Positions 36,301 through 47,159 of a stretch of 64,000 nucleotides of DNA are shown here, piece by piece. The first letter of the stretch is position 1. Every line of letters begins with the position of its first letter. Location of the stretch: assembly GCA_036320915.1 (NCBI GenBank), contig JAXBDG010000001.1, positions 1,054,001 through 1,118,000 on the forward strand. Reading direction: 5' to 3'. The stretch comes from Linnemannia elongata (taxonomy: Eukaryota > Mortierellomycota > Mortierellomycetes > Mortierellales > Mortierellaceae). Under the pieces are notes generated by a model, which saw nothing but the letters and a program-made list of their open reading frames with translations, searched no databases and was not told the origin of the DNA. Made by a program: the position numbers and the translations under genes.

Positions 36301-36658
36301 TGGTGGTGGTACCAGAACCAATCATGGAGCAGAAGCAGGAGTCGTAGAGGAAGTGGACGTGGATGTGGAAGTGGAAGTAGAGGAAGAGGATGGGAAGGAG
36401 GAGAATGGAGATACCCTGTACAATAATGAGAAGCGGTTGCCGCCGATGGCAATTGGGACGGTGTTTGTACCGGACCCGGTCCGGTGGTGGGCTTACAAGG
36501 CCAAACAACAGTTGGATCGACAAAAGTTTGAGCGGCAACTGCGGAAGATGCATAACAAACATAGCAGGAGCAAGGATAAGGATGAGTTGCATGTTTATCA
36601 GCGGCAGCAGCAGGAAATCAAGTCGGCATCTGTGTCTAAAGGTCGGCGGGGGTCGTGA
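30311..36658 (+). CDS. Attractin/MEGF8-like CUB-EGF-kelch-PSI transmembrane protein
   Basis: Eight exons (30311-30999, 31408-31595, 31703-31801, 31916-32053, 32147-32458, 32585-33055, 33165-33389, 33486-36658) give 1764 aa. A signal peptide/hydrophobic segment lies at about 14-30. A CUB domain is completed in exon 2 (DYLTLYDGPDESAPILAKIC). An EGF module follows (about 293-325; CTVCTTSGRGTCSN). A kelch beta-propeller runs from about 327 to 705 with repeated GG dyads (YIMGGAS, YIYGGRS, YVFGGLT, YYFGGMV, VMYGGMR, YIFGGFD). A PSI-like Cys cluster (WCSLYDDCQYC) follows. One TM helix lies at about 965-988 (TLGFFMLGFILAVVLLVLTA), with a roughly 775-residue cytoplasmic tail. This is the attractin architecture, of unknown role in fungi; cell-surface sensing or adhesion is inferred. 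Most introns are phase 1, typical of extracellular module genes. Intron 1 holds an ATTC repeat. Confidence 0.88.
31136..31205. repeat. (ATTC)n-type tetranucleotide repeat
   Basis: About 17 near-perfect ATTC units, with a few ATCA variants, followed by poly-A, inside intron 1 (31000-31407) of the attractin-like gene. Confidence 0.9.
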
Positions 36659-36796
36659 TGGGATGGTGAGACGGAGGGAAGTGGGAGGTTGGACGGTGTT
36701 ACATGTACCATAACTAATAGTAAACCATTCGCATCTCCTTTTTCTTTTTTGGTTTGAACGCGGAACGCGTTATTACTAATATTATTCAAGTATGTA

Positions 36797-36904
36797 CAGT
36801 CGATTCGAGTTTTTGTCATTTTTTTGCCTTTTTGTCAAGAATATAAGGATCCGTGCAATGTCATTTGTCAATACCCTGTTTAATTTAAATCTTTTTATTC
36901 TATC
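36797..36904. repeat. Left terminal inverted repeat (108 bp)
   Basis: Compared base by base with 39293-39400 and found to be its exact reverse complement. A further shared inner block (AGTCAGCTGACTA) lies 10 bp inward at 36915-36927. Confidence 0.95.
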
Positions 36905-37088
36905 CGATGTCTTCAGTCAGCTGACTACGGAGTGAACCCGCGTATTTGACATCACACCTCGTAATCTTGCAACATAACAGCATGGGAATGACATATCTTT
37001 CCTACTGTAGATAGCCTTTTGCACATCTTTCATCAATATCCCAGAAACAAAGACATCTCTGCTTCCTTACCATCTCTTTTCATTCATC

Positions 37089-39275
37089 ATGGAACACCTC
37101 AAACTTCTAGCACCAAAGGAAGATGTACAAGACAGCAAAGGGCGACTCAGTTTGGAAGAGAGACGGGAGCGCCTTCAACAATGGCTTGCGCACCGTGATA
37201 TCGTCCGAGCTACAACTGGATCCGATCCCAATAAGGCATCATACGAGCGACACCATGGCTGGTCCCCTCATACCATCGATCGACTCATGAAGGATAAGGA
37301 GAGACTCGAGGCGATAAGACCCAACCAAGCCAATAGATGCCGCATTGACAAGCGTCCTTACCATGCTGTTGAGGCTGTATTGATTGATATGGTGGATGAC
37401 ATACGATCTCGTCAATTGTCAGTCGACACTGTCCTCTTAAGAGCGCTGGCGCATGATGTTTACACGATCCTGTGGAATCGGATGGGCTTTATGCCTTTTC
37501 CTCGTCCAGACTTTGGCAGTTACTGGGTGGAGGGTTTTAAGAAGGCCTGGGGTTTGGATTACCATAGGATGCAGGGCGAGGCGGGTTCGGTGGATATGGA
37601 TGTGATCGCTGCCGGTGTTGATCGAGTCAAGGCCATCGCTGCCGAGTATTCACTGGACGATATTTACAATGCAGATGAGACTGGTCTTTTTCTGCAAACA
37701 ATGTCTCCATGGACGCTTGACTTTGATCGCCAACCCGGAACCAAGTCCGTTTCAACACGGGTCTCTATCTTATTTTGTGTGAATGCAACTGGCACAGATA
37801 AGAGGAAGCCGTTTGTTCTGAGTATGCATTCTTAAGGGATTTTGCTATTATAAACAAGATGGTTATAGTACCATTTGATACCAAGGTTCTAATTAATTAT
37901 TATTATTATTATTTTAGGCCAGACTCTCCCACGTGGGTTCAAGACTGGAGTAGGCGCTCGTCTACGGGGTCAGGTCGACGTGTTGCCTTGGGTTCCAGGC
38001 CAAGATAATCAGGACGGATGGGGCAGCTGTTGGAAAGAGGATGACAAAGACAGGACCAGGAAGTCGAGGATGGTGCGCCCGGATTACATGACCGCAGGTG
38101 CTTTTTTGGCATGGCTGAAGCATACACAGCATGTCGTTGAAACGGAAACACCTGGCAGAAGGATCCTGTTGTTGGTTGACAACTATAGATCGCATACAGC
38201 AGCAATGCGATTTCCTCTGGACTTTCCTAATATTAGAGTCGAGGCATTGCCGGCCAACTCTACATCCGTTACTCAGCCGTTGGACGCTGGGATCATTGCG
38301 GTTTTTAAGCGGCGTTACCGTCACCATGTCGCCAGGCGCGCCTATGAAAATAGCTTGCTTGCAGAAGCTAGTGCTGATACAGGAAGTTCCTCAAGGGCGG
38401 TCAGGGTGTCTATGGCCAGGATCTCCAACTTTGAGGGTTGGCAGCTTGCCGCACAAGCCTGGAGCGAGGTTACGCCGAGGACCATCAGAGATTGCTTTGC
38501 ACATGTCCCTATACTGAGCGATAACCAGAGAGAGAAGCTGAGGGCGGGCAACGGAGTCGATCCAGATGTGCAGGAAGCCATTACGGATACGCGCGAGGAT
38601 ATTGCTGACCGAGCCTCAATGATGGACAGTAATCCAAGGATGGCTGTAGCGCTGCGCTTCCCTGACATATTTGAACCAGCAATCAATCAACCAACCAAGG
38701 CTAGCAACTGTATCCCAGCAACACATCCCGACAACACAAGGGACTACTACTCAAGGCTCAGTACGCTTCTGGATGGGTCGGCTCTTGTCAATGATATTAT
38801 CTATCAGCGAATGCAGGAACCTGAGTTTATGGAGTGCTTTAATGTGGATCCTAGAATGGTGTCGTTGGACGAGTTATTTACTAATGAGAATGACACGGAT
38901 GATGACGACTATGAGGATCCAATCATGGATGCGGATGATCTGTATGCTTCCGACAGCACAGATCAGTCGTTGCTGGAGTATGAGAAGAGTGGGACTTGGA
39001 GCGAGGGGATAGGCGTGGACGAGCGTATTGATATTTTACACCGGGCGGCTGAAGTTCTTCAGGATTACGAGTACAGCGATCTGCGACGCGACCTGGATGC
39101 TGCTGCAGCGAAACTAGTCACGCCTGCAGAGGGATTTGCGGAGCCAGGATTCGTGAGGAACTACAACAAAAGAGAGCGCGAGAGGATGGAGGAAGAGCGG
39201 TTGCTTGAGGAGGAGGATGCTAGAATCAAGAAGAAATACCCCCAAACACACTTTCCGTTACGCAGGTTCACATAG
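37089..39275 (+). CDS. pogo/Tigger-like transposase (DDE superfamily)
   Basis: Exons 37089-37821 and 37918-39275 give 696 aa. N-terminal helix-turn-helix regions of CENP-B/Tc5 type lie at about 20-170 (LQQWLAHRDIV, HHGWSPHTIDRL, YWVEGFKKAWGL). Catalytic acids are read as Asp196 (IYNADETGLF), Asp332 (LLLVDNYRSH) and Asp367 (TQPLDAGIIAVFKRRYR), with 34 residues between the second and third. The C-terminal part is acidic and disordered, with a final coiled coil (ERMEEERLLEEEDARIKKK). The enzyme cuts and pastes the element at TA sites. The stop codon overlaps the inner edge of the right inverted repeat. The 96-bp intron contains an ATT repeat. No frameshift or stop is seen. Confidence 0.94.
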
Positions 39276-39292
39276 TCAGCTGACTCAAAAAA

Positions 39293-39400
39293 GATAGAAT
39301 AAAAAGATTTAAATTAAACAGGGTATTGACAAATGACATTGCACGGATCCTTATATTCTTGACAAAAAGGCAAAAAAATGACAAAAACTCGAATCGACTG
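39293..39400. repeat. Right terminal inverted repeat (108 bp)
   Basis: Exact reverse complement of 36797-36904. The inner palindromic block lies at 39274-39285, 7 bp further inward. Confidence 0.95.
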
Positions 39401-39432
39401 TACAAAAACTATGATCATGTTTTCAGTGAAAA

Positions 39433-40726
39433 TTAGACGACACGGCTGCTACTGGCACCGCTGCCGGAGGGAAGGGTGTCGACGGAGTCAGTTTGTGGAG
39501 GGTACAGCTCTGAGACTGGAGTAGGATGAGTAGGGTAAGGTTGCTGCAACTGCAACGGCTGCGCCTGTTGTGGTGCGGGCGGGGGTTGATAGACTTGTTG
39601 TGGTTGAGTCAACATTTTGTTTTGTACCACGGGTGTACCTTGCTGGTAGAGGGCTTGAGTCTGTGGTGGAGGCTGAACTTGTTGATAGCCCAGTTGAGGT
39701 GTTTGTTGGACTTGTTGGTAGTACATTTGAGGTGTGGGTTGGCCTTGTTGATACTGAAATTGAGGAGTAGGCTGGTAGTATTGCTGCTGAGCCTGGTTGT
39801 AGCCATTATTGTTGTCGTGCACTTGGTAAGAGGTCATCTCTGGTTGCTGCTGCTGATAGGTACCGTCATGATGGACATAAGCAGGACCTGGAGCAGGGGT
39901 AGGTGCAGAATTCAAGTAAGTGGACGAGTTGGAGGTAGAGACGAGGTTCGGGTTGCTAATGTTACTGGTCGAAATTCCATGGGAGGATTTAGACGTTTTG
40001 GTGGTGGGGATGACGGTTGTTTGGGCGGCAATATCGACGGTGTTGGTGGCGAGGAAGTGGGGCCGGCCCTTGAGTTGGAAGACTTCTAGGAGCATTGTTA
40101 GGAGCCAGAAGCCACCCATTATTCCTGCGGTGATTTGTGCGCCGTACAGGGCTACATTGGTGAGAACGTCGAAGAGTGTAAGTAAACTGTAATTAAAAAA
40201 ACTGAAGGGAAGAAGGACTTGGGACTTTGAAACACTCAGCAAACAATGGCGAAGAGAAAAAAAAGGAAGGAAGTTTACCGTTAAAGTTCTTAGTAGATCG
40301 GCAGGAATCAATCCTGTCCTCCAAAAGCCTACACCCCTTATTCAACCCTATGCCAATCTCACCACACACCGCAAACGACAGCAGCGCCAACAGACCCGAC
40401 AAGAACACCATCGCCATCGACATCGCCCTCGGCGAAAACTCGTCCTTCCTACGCAAGATCATACACAAGAAGATCAAGAACAGTAGAGAGGAAACGGCAG
40501 TGACAGCGGCGGCCACGATGGGGAAGAGACAAAAGCCATTGTTGTAGGTGGTCACGTCGCCTTCGATGGTCATGTATAGGAGACAGCCCTTGTCGAGGGA
40601 GCGACCAAGAGTGAGCTTGCCATTGACGCCGACGAGGCCCATGATGATGAGGGAGCAGAGGAAGATGCAGAAGAGGCAGATTAGGGTTAGGATTTGGCGG
40701 ATCCTTGCTGTGCTTGTGCCGAGCAT
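39433..40726 (-). CDS. Four-transmembrane protein with Gln/Pro-rich tail, unknown function
   Basis: Exons 40726-40279 and 40151-39433 on the minus strand give 388 aa. The acceptor at 40152 was chosen because it is the one that keeps phase with the exon 1 donor (GTAAAC). It adds ALYGAQITAGIMGGFW as the start of the fourth helix. Predicted membrane segments: about 11-33 (LTLICLFCIFLCSLIIMGLV), 63-90, 101-128 and 150-174. Cysteines sit in the loop between helices 1 and 2 and again before helix 4. The cytosolic tail (about 175-388) is Ser/Thr then Gln/Pro/Tyr-rich, ending SSSRVV. The topology is reminiscent of MARVEL/SUR7-like fungal membrane proteins, but no signature is certain. The transposon ends 32 bp beyond its stop codon. 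Confidence 0.72.
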
Positions 40727-42218
40727 TTTTGGAGGTTGTTGTTGTTGTTTGTTTGATGGAAAGGGTGGGACGGGTAGTGAGGGGCGAAGAGTTGATTAAG
40801 AAAGGCTTCGTAGCAAAAAAACTAGATAAAAGCCGGTAGATGGAGGGCAATGAGGGTGTGTTAAGAGAAAATGAAAATGAAGAAGACGACGAGACAATGA
40901 ACAAGAGAAGGATATAAACTCTTTTCAAGAAAAACATGACGGAAGATGAGCGATTTTATTTACTGAACAGAGCCAAGTAGGATTTTTTGCACCCGCGCAC
41001 TCGCCCTACCGCGTAACTTGCATTGGTACCCAACATGTCTCAGCCTTCGTCATTCCCCAATTCATCCATCCATTGCCACCCAATAATAAGTATTCTGGTC
41101 CAACTGACTCTCGTCACTTCATTATTCCGGAGCACGCTGAAAAAAAAAAAAGAAATAGGAAAAAGACGTTTCGCATTTGAGCTTTTGCTATCATGTCAGC
41201 AGCCTCAAGATGGCTAGCTAGAACGTCCCTGAGATCTGGTGGTCAAGTTGAGATTGTGATATCAAATAGTTGGAGGGAGAGTATTGACACGATTTCTACG
41301 GAAAGGAAGAAGTACAGTATCCTTTGTGGGAGCTTGATAGCTTGATAAAGAGGATGCGCCTTGAGTGCGTGAATGATTTTTACGATTTTGCCACTAAAAA
41401 AATTAATGACCCTTGACTCCTGCGAACTAATGAACCTTTGCTCTTTCCTGTGTTGCTTCAACTGCGGCGACTATAGTGACATTCGTTCTTGAAGGATAAT
41501 AGCCCTCGACTTCATCTGGCGTACTGCGGTCCAGGTTGTCAGCCTTATGGCTTCGACTGCTTGTCTAGCGGCCAGTTATATATGCCTGTGATTGGGAATT
41601 GAGTTTGCGATATGGAGAGAAGAGGTTTCTTTTGTGAAGTCATACATGATTACCGCGCCTGTAGCTGCCAGTTGTCCTGAGAAGGAAATAGAGCCCAGTG
41701 GGGACATACATGTCCCATGTCATTCGGTACAAGATAGACAGTGGCACAAATGAAGTGATGGAAATAAGACAGTATGAGGGTCAGAGCACTTTGGAGGCGT
41801 GTGTGCTTCCCCCCCTCCTCCCCCTTTTCCCTGTGGTCTGTATGTATGTATGTATGTATATCCTATCTGTCGAGTGTCGTTTCTGTCATCTTCTGAGTCC
41901 TTTTGTCTCCGAGGGTTCGCTTCAACACTTGTTTGTCTCTGCCCCCTTCTTTTCTTTTCTTTCTTCTTCTTCTTGTGCTTATACATACATACACACAACC
42001 TACCCCATTCACTCTTTCTTCTTCACTCCACTCTCCCACTTGTCTCCTTTGCACTCTTTGCACACATTCACACATTGACACATTTTCACATTCACACATC
42101 AACATTCTTTTCCACTCCTACTCTCACATTCACTCTATTCTTTCCTTTCAGAGCTACACCCATTCAAAACAACTCCGCCAGGCAGACAACGTCTACTTCA
42201 CTCCTACCAAAAGATATC
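40727..42218. other. Divergent promoter region
   Basis: It separates the four-TM gene (-) from the orphan 1111-aa gene (+). It contains a GTAT/TATG repeat near 41840-41865 and CA-rich and CT-rich leader sequence up to 42170. No conserved coding segment was found. The long ORF reading from 41799 is only the open leader upstream of the ATG at 42219. Confidence 0.5.
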
Positions 42219-45200
42219 ATGGCCCACTCGACGACGGCTCGCACAGCTGCACAGGCGGAAGAGCAGGCCAACTACCTCACCAGTCTGTACCCTCCATGGA
42301 CGCTCTTACACATGCTACTCCAGCACCACAAACCCCTTCTATCGACCTTACTTCTCGAAGCGCTCCTCGACAACCCCTTCTCCTCGGCTTTACCCGTTGC
42401 CACAACCTCTACCGCTGTAATACCCTCTTCCTCGTCTGCCAATCCTTTGCCGTCACACTTCCCGGCCGCACCATGGTCAAAGAGCACGCCAGAGCCCGCT
42501 CATTCTCTTCGACGCCCAAGGGCAAAACTTTCGAGGTACTTGATCCAACGACTCCACTTTGGATACTATGGAAACAAAAGTCTCTTCTCCGAATCAGCCG
42601 TCCGCTACCTGACTGCACGAGCTCGGCTCGAGTACGGTTACTTTGCCATCCGAGGTCGAGCCTTCTGGAACGTCAGCCAGGAAGACATCGACAGCCATCA
42701 ACAACCACCTGAAGACGATGGAAAGAGCGACAAAGAGGCCCGAGACAAAAAGTCAAAAGGATCCTCATCCTCGAGATCACAACAATCACAGCAACAGCAG
42801 CAGCAGCAGTCTGGCCAAGGTGCAGAGCCAGAAGGTGTTGACCCAGCAGCAAACAAGGATGACGACCTCGTCGCCCTGACCAACTCAGAGTCATCGACTA
42901 GTCTGGGACGTCAACAAGGAGGCGGAGGAGCGAGCACTGATGGCAAAACAGAGCAGCTCGACAAACAGGACCAACAACAAAAGATGGCCAAGGCACATAG
43001 GAGGTGTGAGGAGCGGGAGGAAATACTACTCATGATGGAGGCTACTCGATTCTGCGAACGCAACTTGCCGAGCGACATCACGTTAGAGTCGCTATCGCCA
43101 GCTTCTCCCCTCTTCGGACAACTCGAGACAGGGGTCTACTGGCGACAGGTTGCTTTTACAAAGTGGATCAATTCGGTCGAGGGTCTGAGCATTGCACAAC
43201 TGGCCAGGATACCCCCTTCGCCGTTTCTTTGTCGGCGAGTTGATGCGGCTTGGATGGAGCACATGGAGCAATTGCCAACGAACGAGACGCCTATCCTTTT
43301 GCCTAGTCAAAAGTCCAGAAACCGATTTCAGCAGGAACTACACTGTGCGCAGGACGATGCTCGCCTCTTCCAGATTGCCACCGGGATCTTTGAGGGACTT
43401 GCGACTCATCCTAAAAAGTCCAGGAAACCAGCTCGACAACTCATCGACGGACCATTCAAACTCTCCCTGGACATCCTCAAGAGTCTAATCGTCGACTATG
43501 GTTATCTGCCCTTGCCCGAGGACGACACGCAACGAAAGATTCATTACAAAGGTGGCGACAGGATTCCAACAGGGGATGAAGAGTCGTTCCCGAGTGATGG
43601 ATCTCATGTGGTCAACAGGCGGGGTCTGAAGGGCGAGGGGACGTCCATTTGGTACTTTTATGATCTTCAGCGTATCGAGATCATCGTGGTCTACTTGATG
43701 TTCCGAGCACCGGAGGTTTTAAACTGGATGTTTGAGCGCGGATTTGAGTTAGAGCCACCATTGGGACCAGGAGGACCAAACTTTTCTCGAACGCTACTGT
43801 TGCAGTGCTGCTTACCCGGATGTCATGCGATGGTTCGCCATGTCTACCGAGCGTCTCCAACGGTCGCCTTCATGAGCCCTATCATTATCATCAGTCGAGT
43901 GAACGAGGAGCTCCTAGGTCTTGGCAACAAACCTAGACGCGTCGAGTTCCAGAGACAGGACTTTGTCGAGGCACTCAAGGGGGTCCCAGCGGTTCACCTG
44001 GCGGATTCTCTTGCCATCTTGACAGGCGTCGGTATGGATACCACGGTGGTTCAGGATCGACTCACGGAACTATTACAGATCTCGGGGGGCCCTGCATCTT
44101 TGGATGTTGAAAAGTCTGTCTTGAGCATGTTGGTAGGTGTCTCCTCGTGATTTCTTGGAACGAACGCTGGTATTGGACAACAGAAAAATACTGAATTCTT
44201 TACTGATGCCGCCTTGATTGTTTGTTCCCAATGATAATAGCACATGCAGGCGAGTAAGCCATCGCCCTCTGGACTGAACAACGACCCGCTGCTGGCGATG
44301 TTGGATATTCAGCTGGAGCCTACGGAGACATCGCGAGGGGATGGCTACATAAACCCCCAATTACTTCAACGAGTTTCGGGTGCCGATTTGGTGAACAAGG
44401 CAATCCAGGAGGCCTTTGCTGTGCAGATGGACATGTCCAGAGTCCGCGATCGGCAGTGGAAGGCGGCTTTTGAGGACATCCTAATTGAGTTTGAAACAGG
44501 GTCATGGCGGGTGCACCCTAACGTGTCCGAGTGGATTCTGGATAACTTGGATTCGTCCCAGACGGCCTTCAGTGTTTGCTTTGATCATGCCCTGATCGAG
44601 GCCCTAGCGGGTATCCTAGAATGGAACGAGGCACAGGTGGTCAGGCTGAGGGATTGGGTCCAACACCAGGAGAACGAGGCCGAGATGAAGTGCATCCCGG
44701 CGGGCAGTCGATGGGCGGAGGTCAAGAAGCAACTGTTGACTGTCCCTGGAGATCTTTTGGGTGGAAGCAGGGATAGGATGGAGGACATTCAGTACGAAAG
44801 CGTGTCAAGGCATGAAACGTCACCAGAGAGCTGGATTGGATTGAATATCGAGTGGACAACCAACGAGGAGGTGGACCAGACTACCGAGGAAATTGTTGCC
44901 AGCATGCCTCAAGGGAGCGAGTTGGTCCGGGTGAGCCAAGATGGCCATTTGATGTTAGATAATGGATGTCTTGATCAAGGGCTTTTGTTTTGCGATCCTT
45001 TGTCAGGCGAGTTCCCTGCGTTGAACACCAATGGAAACGTGCACGAGTTTCTGAGGAGGGACGCCATCGTGGAGGAGAAGCATCTGATCTGGCTTGCGCT
45101 CGGACTGGTGACAGAGTCCTTCCAGGGAGAGCGGGTTGTTGAGGTTCGACAGCACGGACAGAGTGAAGAGACAACTATTCCGTCGGGTCGATCTGTGCTG

Positions 45201-45662
45201 TCCAAAATGGTGTGCTCTCCTGAGGCATACCAGTTGGTGTGGATGGTGGTTGTGGCATATCTCCGACAGTCGGCAGCATTGACGGACGAGAGAAGTAGCA
45301 CTCCTGTGGCGACAACGGCGACGACATTGAATGGGTGGACAAGCGATTCTCTGTCCTGGATAAGCTTGGAGGAAAGGGAGGAGCAACGGTTGAAGCGCGA
45401 GAATGATCGTGGCGACAATCCTGTGCGATCACCCACTCCAACTCTATCGCACGGATCGTTTACATCGTGGGTGTCAAAGGTCAGGGCCTTAAAGCTGTTA
45501 TTGACAGACCGACTCGGGCTGGATGCGTGGTTGATGATTGAGATGCTGAGTGAGATTGAGGACGACCTTGAGGACGCTGTGGCTATCGGAGACCTGGATA
45601 GCCGCGACCAGGACGACAGCGACAGCGATAGTGATAGTGACGACGACGACGACGAGCTCTGA
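42219..45662 (+). CDS. Orphan 1111-aa protein
   Basis: Exons 42219-44132 and 44241-45662 give 1111 aa. I do not recognise the family. It is mainly helical and globular, with W/Y/L-rich segments (YPPWTLLHMLLQHHKPLLST, FYDLQRIEIIVVYLMF, EWILDNLDSSQTAF). A Gln/Ser-rich insert lies at about 165-260. It ends in an Asp/Ser-rich acidic tail finishing DDDDDEL. No membrane segment, signal peptide or catalytic motif was noticed. The start ATG follows a pyrimidine-rich leader, in a context with purine at -3. The acidic end is not an ER-retention signal of KDEL type. The consistent open frame across a phase-0 intron and codon use like its neighbours support a real gene. Confidence 0.8.
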
Positions 45663-46050
45663 CTTTGTCTTTTGGACTATGAGAAAACAACCAATGAAAT
45701 GAAGTCAATTTGACCGACACTAATAAAAGAAGCAGCAAGCGAGAGTTCTTGACACCTGTACCACACTTTACTTCTTTCTCTCTCTCACTTTCTCTCACTT
45801 TCTCCCCTCTGTCGTAATTCTCCATCCTTCGTCGTCTCCTTTTTTCTCCCATGTAAACATATACACCTGTTCTTTTTGAGGGACGGGGTCATGTGCTCCT
45901 CGTGCTTGTGCTTTACTTCACCTTTTTATTGACTCCCCATCAAACTCATCCTTTTCGTTGTTCTTTCCCTCCTTCTTTCTTCACTACCACCCCATCTCCC
46001 TCTATTTAGAGCATCACCTACTTATCAGCAACCCTAATCCATCAACAACC
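45663..46050. other. Orphan gene 3' end and YKT6 promoter
   Basis: AATAAA at 45722-45727 is a plausible polyadenylation signal. A pyrimidine-rich leader precedes the YKT6 start codon. No further gene is seen. Confidence 0.45.
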
Positions 46051-47159
46051 ATGAAGATCTACGCCATCTACGTCGTCCGCAACAACATCAAGCCCGCCAA
46101 GGCCATCGTCGACGTCAAGGACTTGGCCAGCTTTGGCTTCTTCCAGCGCTCCAGGTAGGGCCACCTCCTTCCATACCCTTCTACGCCTGCCCTTTTATCT
46201 CCCTGTCCTGTCTGTTTGCCTGTGTGTTTGTCTCGTGAGTGCGCCCACCTTTTTGTCCTTCACTCTCTCTCATTCCCTCGCCTGTGGTCATGCCAAGGCA
46301 GTTCGGCACAAAAGACCACGAAAGGACAAAAAGATGACAGCACACATTCAGCATATGCAAATGGTCGACTTTAGTTTCTTCTTTGCGACTACGTGGCAAG
46401 CTACTAACTGCTGTGTACGACGTTTCTGAATGTCGACTCTTGAACACTTCATAATATTATTATTAGCATCGGAGAGTTCATGACGTTCATGTCCCAGACC
46501 ATTGCTGAGAAGACTCAGCCCGGTCAGCGTCAAAGCATTGAAGAGTCCAGTAAGTATCTTTTTTTCTTTTTTATTTTTTTTTTTGTGCTGAACAAGTCTT
46601 AACTTGTTAGACTGAGCTAGAAAAAAAAATGGTAGACTCTATTGTGATAGTAGGAAAAACAAGTTATTTCCATCGTACTTGGTTTTATTCCATCACTCAT
46701 TCTTACCCTTCTCCTTCCTCTCTTGCTCTCTACCCCCTTTTCTTCAACCTTTTAGACTATGTGGGCCATGTGTATGCTAGAGCAGAGGGCGTTGCAGGAG
46801 TGGTGATCACGGACAAGGAGTACCCCCCTCGCGTGGCATTTTCGCTTCTCAACAAAATCCTGGACGAGTTCACAACCCGGTTCCCCAACAACCAGCTCTG
46901 GACACCCGAGCAATGCTCATACCCAGAATTGCAGCAGTATATTGTGACCTACCAGGATCCCAAGCAGGGCGACACTATTATGAAGGTCCAGCGCGAGTTG
47001 GACGAGACCAAGATCATCCTTCATAAGACCATCGAGTCTGTCCTGGAGCGTGGCGAAAAGATGGAGAGTCTTGTCGAGCGCTCGGATGTGCTCTCGAGCC
47101 AGTCCAAGATGTTCTACAAGACTGCCAAGAAGCAGAACTCTTGCTGTGTCATCTGCTAA
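46051..47159 (+). CDS. YKT6: YKT6, R-SNARE
   Basis: Exons 46051-46154, 46467-46549 and 46756-47159 give 196 aa, the usual length for the family. An N-terminal longin domain ([10 protein letters not shown], then FGFFQRSS and [16 protein letters not shown]) is followed by the SNARE motif ([20 protein letters not shown] with the zero-layer Arg, [17 protein letters not shown]). The C-terminus NSCCVIC offers a palmitoylated Cys and a farnesylated CaaX Cys, with Cys as the last residue rather than the usual Met. Ykt6 acts in Golgi, endosome-vacuole and autophagosome fusion. The exon 1/2 and 2/3 junctions fall within codons of the longin domain and restore RSSIGEF and EESNYVGHV. Confidence 0.96.

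Larger units (their letters stand above)
36797..39400 (+). mobile_element. Intact pogo/Tigger-type Tc1/mariner DNA transposon
   Basis: 2604 bp, starting CAGTCGATTCGAG and ending with its reverse complement, flanked on both sides by TA (36795-36796, 39401-39402), the Tc1/mariner-pogo target duplication. The outer 108 bp at the two ends are identical inverted repeats. It carries one intron-bearing transposase without disabling mutations. It sits in a convergent gap that would be only about 170 bp without it. Perfect termini and an open transposase indicate a recent insertion. Confidence 0.95.

Noticed and set aside
33191..36658. Separate 1155-aa gene
   Set aside because: It is the frame of exons 7 and 8 of the attractin-like gene; the apparent start is a GTG within the kelch propeller.
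40152..40200. Alternative acceptor (TTACAG) for the four-TM gene intron
   Set aside because: It breaks the reading phase with the only plausible donor; the acceptor 40 bp further on keeps phase and preserves the fourth helix.
41799..42218. 140-residue N-terminal extension of the orphan protein
   Set aside because: The sequence is translated CT- and CA-rich leader; the ATG at 42219 begins normal coding composition.
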